DNA from: Paramicrobacterium fandaimingii
Lineage (GTDB): Bacteria; Actinomycetota; Actinomycetes; Actinomycetales; Microbacteriaceae
DNA length: 64,000 nucleotides
Assembly (NCBI RefSeq): GCF_011751745.2
Contig: NZ_CP061170.1
Coordinates: 2,418,001-2,482,000 of the forward strand
Direction of reading: 5' to 3'
How positions within the stretch are numbered: the stretch's first letter is position 1; each line of letters opens with the position of its first letter. The notes under the pieces were generated by a model that saw nothing but the letters and a program-made list of their open reading frames with translations, was not told where the DNA came from and made no database searches. This document shows positions 59,846 to 64,000 of the stretch, piece by piece. Position numbers and translations under genes: made by a program.

Positions 59846-59875
59846 GTGCACCTCGTAATTTCTAAATCTGGTCCA

Positions 59876-61294
59876 TCAGTAACTTGTCGGAAATCTAACG
59901 GCCGCCGAATTATGGCGGCTCCTTTTTCGCTTTCGCACTGATCTATTGATTGCAAACAACAGAAGGTAAAGAATGATGCAGCACTGAGCCATGATCCATA
60001 GTTGAGAAATGGGATTACCACGCGCGATGACGGGGGCAAATGCCGCAATTGCCAAGCTTGTCGCAAGTTTCCACTGAGTCGTCGCGATCGTGGGATCGAA
60101 CCTTGCGCAGCTCCACCCGATAAAACTCATGCCAATCACCAGACTTACAAAGCCGAGGTCAGCGTAAAGTGTCCCTGCAATGCTTGGTACGGGACAATAT
60201 GACACTCCGCAAGGGGCTCCGAACGCGTAGGTAAGGAGCATGTTGCTCCAGCTTTCGTACGGGGCGGATGTCGCTGGGAAGGGTGCGAGGAATGCCTCCC
60301 CAAAAGTGGCGCGCCCAAAACCGAAAGAAATGTTCGAACCAATTCGCGGGGCGAAGTACGCAACCCAATTGAACATTTCAGTGTCGTATGAGAGAAAGAA
60401 CCCGTTCAATACACCGCGAAATCCTTCTGCATCCAAATAGTCTGCCATCGCACCAAGTAGGTCCGTACTCTGCCTGCGTGAGCCAGCGCTCCTCACAAAG
60501 GGGAAAATTGCGATGGCAACGAAGCCTGCAGCGCCTAGAACCCAAGTCCGTAAACTGAGGCGATTATGCCAACGGCGACCTGACGCGCCAATTAGTCCCG
60601 CTAGCAAACAGGGAATTAGGAATCTCCTGTTTCCAAGCAACGAAGGCGGTATCACGCACAACGCAATGGTTACCCAATAAAGAATTGCTAGTAGCGGTGA
60701 GTAGAGACTCGTGCGTTCTCTTGAAAACCTGACGCACGCTACAAGCAACGCGGCTACGACCGGCAAGGCTGGCACTATTGTAGGAACCCCCAGCAGTGTT
60801 TCTGCTGCTAAGGCACTCCTGCCCTCTGCCAACAAATCAATGTAATCGAGCCCCCCACCTCGCGTTACGACGATTAGGAGCCAGAGTGCCAGAATTGTCC
60901 ATGAGAGCAAGAATGAATTTCTCGTAGCTCTGGCCGGAACTGGCGTTTGCAACGTTCGCTCCTCGCTTTTCAGGATCGGCGCTTTGTTGTTGAAGTTTTT
61001 GTGAGCGCGAGAAATCCAAAATGCAACTACGAAGGTGAGAACGCTAACAAATCCAATTACGCTTGCAATTTGGAAGCCGTCATATATGTTTTTGCCATAG
61101 AAGACAAAGCTAGAGGCGTTTAACATAAATAACGGACGAAGCCCAAAAATGGCAGTGAGTATCGCAAGTACTAACGAGAACGGCCCAAGGACGGCTCCAT
61201 AGCGGAACCGTGTACCAAATGCCCATGCCAACGCACCAACCACCGTCGTTAATACTGGCCAGATATAAAGGCTGGCCGACTCGGCGTTAATCAC
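59876..61294 (-). CDS. O-antigen/capsule polymerase-like (Wzy) membrane protein
   Basis: A 472-residue protein with about 11-12 membrane segments and one large outside loop (residues about 300-380, 'LDAEGFRGVLNGFFLSYDTE' and 'YFAPRIGSNISFGFG'), the plan of Wzy polymerases. The sequence is poorly conserved, as usual. It starts at GTG 61294, overlapping the pyruvyltransferase stop by eight bases. With a Wzx-like flippase in the same operon it indicates a Wzx/Wzy-dependent polysaccharide. Confidence 0.75.
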   Translation of the reverse strand: MINAESASLYIWPVLTTVVGALAWAFGTRFRYGAVLGPFSLVLAILTAIFGLRPLFMLNASSFVFYGKNIYDGFQIASVIGFVSVLTFVVAFWISRAHKNFNNKAPILKSEERTLQTPVPARATRNSFLLSWTILALWLLIVVTRGGGLDYIDLLAEGRSALAAETLLGVPTIVPALPVVAALLVACVRFSRERTSLYSPLLAILYWVTIALCVIPPSLLGNRRFLIPCLLAGLIGASGRRWHNRLSLRTWVLGAAGFVAIAIFPFVRSAGSRRQSTDLLGAMADYLDAEGFRGVLNGFFLSYDTEMFNWVAYFAPRIGSNISFGFGRATFGEAFLAPFPATSAPYESWSNMLLTYAFGAPCGVSYCPVPSIAGTLYADLGFVSLVIGMSFIGWSCARFDPTIATTQWKLATSLAIAAFAPVIARGNPISQLWIMAQCCIILYLLLFAINRSVRKRKRSRHNSAAVRFPTSY

Positions 61295-62381
61295 TTCCCC
61301 TTTCGATCTGGTTTTGACCGCCGGTGTCGCTAAGGGTTGTTAGGACCATCGCACGTATGTCTTCAAGGCGCGCCGAAGCGGCTTCAACATCAGCGACTAC
61401 TTTTCCCCGCTCTACAGAGAAATTGTCTTTATCTATAAAGATGGGGGTCACGATTTCTGGTTCCATCAGCTTGGGTTCACCGACAACGCTTAGCGTTTTT
61501 GGAAGTTTGTCCACTCCGGGGTGAACAATACATATGGGAATAGCACCATTTCGCGCACCAAGAATCGCGGCGTGTAGCCGATCCGTAATCACAAATGCAG
61601 AATGTGCATATGCGTTTTCGACGCGCTTCAGCTGAGCAACGTAATCGTTACTTTGCCATTCAACTACGTCGCATCCTAGCTCGGACGCAACGTTGTGATG
61701 TTGCGCATCGTCTCTAGCGACCTGAGTCACAAGAATAATTGACAGTCCACGAGATGCAGCAAACAGCTTAATCCACTCAAGTGTGCCACTGCTGGCTGGC
61801 TTGTCGCCCCTCAAAGAAACTGCCACCTGTGGGCGATCCTGACTACTGCCGATTCCGGACGACGGTTTGAAATAAGCAAGATCCGGGGCTACAAACCTCT
61901 TCAGAGCCAGGGTATCAAGAGACCCGGTATCTCTAACGACGCACAAATCAGCCAAGCGAGCAGTAATCCTTTCGACTGATCGTGCGATCACCTTGTTTCC
62001 CGAGTATGAACGGCCAACTATCAAAACCTGACCGCGGCGTAGCTTTACTAGAATTGAGTTGATCGCATTAACAACGGACTTCGCTCGCGCGCGGCCCGAA
62101 TAACCGATGATCTGCGGTCCGGGAGCAAAAACTATACTTGGCCGTCCCACCAAAAGTGCGCGAATCAAACGAAGCTGATAATGAAAAGGATTTCGGATCA
62201 AAGTGGCCGAGCCAGGGACGGAGAATGCCCGAACGTAACTCTCAGGCATCGTGCTGACCAATATGAACATCGGGCGCTTCGAATCGTCCAACCAGTCAAG
62301 CAATATTTTGCGAATGACGACGTCGCCGAGATTGTCTGGTTGGGCGGCGATGCTGTAAAAAACCGGATTGGAATTTGGCAC
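61287..62381 (-). CDS. Polysaccharide pyruvyltransferase family protein
   Basis: A 364-residue protein of the polysaccharide pyruvyltransferase (CsaB/WcaK) family: 'YSIAAQPDNLGDVVIRKILL' at the N-terminus, 'VVRDTGSLDTLALKRF' and the diagnostic 'HSAFVITDRLHAAILGARNG' (R-x-H motif) with 'IPICIVHPGVDKLPKTL'. It puts a pyruvate ketal on a sugar of the polymer, using phosphoenolpyruvate. GTG 62381 lies directly after the flippase stop, with AGGAG in the end of that gene. Confidence 0.9.
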   Translation of the reverse strand: MPNSNPVFYSIAAQPDNLGDVVIRKILLDWLDDSKRPMFILVSTMPESYVRAFSVPGSATLIRNPFHYQLRLIRALLVGRPSIVFAPGPQIIGYSGRARAKSVVNAINSILVKLRRGQVLIVGRSYSGNKVIARSVERITARLADLCVVRDTGSLDTLALKRFVAPDLAYFKPSSGIGSSQDRPQVAVSLRGDKPASSGTLEWIKLFAASRGLSIILVTQVARDDAQHHNVASELGCDVVEWQSNDYVAQLKRVENAYAHSAFVITDRLHAAILGARNGAIPICIVHPGVDKLPKTLSVVGEPKLMEPEIVTPIFIDKDNFSVERGKVVADVEAASARLEDIRAMVLTTLSDTGGQNQIERGSD

Positions 62382-63617
62382 TTACTTTACTCCTGACGTG
62401 AGCGAACCCGTCTTTCTCCGGTACCTGCGAACCTGAAAATATAATAGGACCGCCTGCAATACAAAAGACATTGACAGGGCTGCCGCTGCACCTGTCGCAC
62501 CATGCGTCGCGCCAAGCACCATTACACCAGTAAGGCACACAAACGTCGTCAATGTAGCTATGGTCGCAACCGATCTTCCTTTGCCTAGCCCTTGTAGCGT
62601 AGAGCCAAGAAGAGACGCTGCTCCTGCGAATGGCAGACCGACCATCGCAAGCTGAACGGCTGGCACTGCCCCGGAGTACCCAGACCCGAGTGCTATATCG
62701 ATGGCTGAAGGCGCTGCGACGATCGCTGCGCCATAGATCACGAGGCTTGCGATCGTCACCCAGCCAATCAACTTCAGGGCGGGATTCAACGCATAGCCAT
62801 TTCTTGAGACCGCAGGTAATAAGACGCTTGCAAGCGAGGTCGGAATCATTCGCAATGGGGACAGCAGCCGGCTTGCGGTTGAGTAGTAGCCTGCTTGAAC
62901 GCCGCCAGAGAACACAGCGATGACTGCAACGTCGAGATTCCGAGCCTGAACTGCCATCGAATTCATCCAAAAGGGCCGACACTCGCGCAATATGTTCGAG
63001 ATTCCAACATTGGAGATGCTAGGAGCCCAGCCGCGAGTAATCCACTGAGCGGTGAGAGCTGAGACGAGGCCGGCGAGCGCCACTGCTAGTGAGAATGCAG
63101 CCACTGGGGCCAGGCTTACCGAAAGCAACGAAACGAAAGCTGCAATTGCTAGAGCGCGCCGTAACAGTAGGTTGAAGGTGGCCGCATACGCTCGAGAGTC
63201 TGCGATCGCGAGTCCCATCCGGCAATCAGCGGCTCGTTCTGCACCACCTGCTACCGAAATCGGTAGTGCCGAGAGAAAAAGTGGGTTCACTGTCATTCCA
63301 AGTACTGCCAGGATCGTCGCGTACAACACGGCAGTGAGAACACACATAAGAAGGTTCAACTGAAGCGCATAGCTCGCTCTTCCGTCATTCGCGTCCGCTG
63401 CACGAGTTTTCACGATGAACGTAGCTAATCCAAGATCGGTTATTGACTGGACGACGATCAACGTTCCAAGGATCGAAGACACAAGTCCGAATTCAGCGGG
63501 AGACACGTATCTGGCGAGAAGTAGAAGTAACCCAGCTTGCAGGACAGCGGCGATTAGCCTACCCGCCGCGATCCAGAAGAACTGACCGATGATTCTATTA
63601 TGCATGGATCCGCTCAT
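62382..63617 (-). CDS. Wzx-type polysaccharide flippase (MOP superfamily)
   Basis: A 411-residue membrane protein with about 12 helices. 'RLIAAVLQAGLLLLLARYVS' and 'FGLVSSILGTLIVVQSITDL' at the N-terminus, and 'AGYYSTASRLLSPLRMIPTS' in the middle, are typical of Wzx/RfbX flippases that move lipid-linked repeat units to the outside. The start is given as ATG 63617; an internal ATG at 63605 is possible. It is the first gene seen of the minus-strand operon that runs to 58103. Confidence 0.85.
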   Translation of the reverse strand: MSGSMHNRIIGQFFWIAAGRLIAAVLQAGLLLLLARYVSPAEFGLVSSILGTLIVVQSITDLGLATFIVKTRAADANDGRASYALQLNLLMCVLTAVLYATILAVLGMTVNPLFLSALPISVAGGAERAADCRMGLAIADSRAYAATFNLLLRRALAIAAFVSLLSVSLAPVAAFSLAVALAGLVSALTAQWITRGWAPSISNVGISNILRECRPFWMNSMAVQARNLDVAVIAVFSGGVQAGYYSTASRLLSPLRMIPTSLASVLLPAVSRNGYALNPALKLIGWVTIASLVIYGAAIVAAPSAIDIALGSGYSGAVPAVQLAMVGLPFAGAASLLGSTLQGLGKGRSVATIATLTTFVCLTGVMVLGATHGATGAAAALSMSFVLQAVLLYFQVRRYRRKTGSLTSGVK

Positions 63618-64000
63618 ATTGGTGGAGCCGATGGCTGTGTCGTTGCGTCAACGCACTTCGGCTCCAAACTTCAATGCCGACACGAGCCGCGCTCCAAATG
63701 GTTATTCTGCCGGGACGATCGAAAGCGTAGCAAATACGGATCGCAAGTATGAAGCAGGAGTGTCGCCTCGTCGCCATCTTGAAGTTCCACTAGCTTCGTT
63801 AAACCATGCGCGGCCAATCGGCTATGCGCGTTGACAATATCTTTTCAATCCTCGCATGCGCAGGAACCGGGCGTGCGAAGGCGTGGTGTTCCTATTTGGA
63901 ACCTATTCCCACGCAAATTACCTAGTTCCACGCGGTTTTGTGGGGAAAGCAGCTGAATGATGCTCGATCCCCTTACCCCTGGACTGGGGCCCAAGGTCCT
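63618..64000. other. Non-coding region before the polysaccharide operon
   Basis: No credible gene is visible. It holds a small dyad GTTCC-TATTT-GGAAC (63888-63902) and an AT-rich patch near 63830-63850. The promoter of the minus-strand operon should be here, but I cannot point to a convincing -35/-10 pair. Confidence 0.5.

Noticed and set aside
1..64000. CRISPR arrays, rRNA genes or complete transposons
   Set aside because: No regularly spaced repeat arrays, no rRNA sequence and no insertion sequence with intact transposase and terminal repeats was seen; the only mobile sequences are decayed fragments.

Overview
The window comes from a high-GC Gram-positive bacterium, most likely Microbacteriaceae or a close relative. 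The evidence is the codon use, LexA boxes of the actinobacterial type, a DUF222-type protein, a permease-ATPase fusion transporter, promoters with a -10 hexamer six bases from ATG (leaderless transcripts), and actinobacterial versions of purine and quinate catabolism genes. The family assignment is inference; no rRNA is present.

Bases 1-19170 hold a plant-glycoside region. A peptide/nickel-type (or oligosaccharide) ABC transporter is followed by a LysR regulator divergent from a one-domain quercetin-2,3-dioxygenase-like cupin. Then come an esterase, an alpha-L-rhamnosidase (GH78), a second esterase, an IclR regulator, a carboxymuconolactone-decarboxylase-like protein, two short-chain dehydrogenases, two fumarylacetoacetase-fold hydrolases, a nucleoside-hydrolase-like protein and a second GH78. 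Read together, they suggest use of flavonol rhamnosides (quercitrin or rutin type): removal of rhamnose, ring opening of the aglycone, ester cleavage and oxidation of the deoxysugar. The region ends in a truncated NMT1-type binding protein (19300-19560).

Bases 19739-27920 hold a quinate/shikimate module. A TRAP transporter, a shikimate/quinate dehydrogenase, a phosphotriesterase-family hydrolase and a TetR regulator form one tightly overlapped operon. Next to it is a QsuB-type 3-dehydroshikimate dehydratase with its own promoter. Both promoters carry the same dyad operator. A VapBC pair follows.

Bases 29182-42551 hold purine catabolism. A malic enzyme, malate synthase, DUF6986 and ureidoglycine aminohydrolase operon is divergent from an IclR gene, and further on lie an NCS2 permease, uricase, HIU hydrolase, OHCU decarboxylase, a Bcp peroxiredoxin and a CitE-like lyase. 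The two halves are separated at 36117-37640 by a scar holding a two-gene pair of unknown function and two gene remnants. Allantoinase and allantoate hydrolase are not in the window.

Bases 42866-47758 carry small membrane proteins, tRNA-Pro(CGG) with a 19-bp perfect-stem terminator, a LexA-box-controlled truncated DUF222 gene and a phosphoketolase. Bases 47759-64000 are a lower-GC accessory region: a frameshifted OLD-family nuclease (probable defence gene), then a cell-surface polysaccharide locus (UDP-glucose dehydrogenase, glycosyltransferases, GtrA, DUF4012, acetyltransferase, Wzy-like, pyruvyltransferase, Wzx-like) interrupted by decayed IS30 and IS110 transposase remnants.
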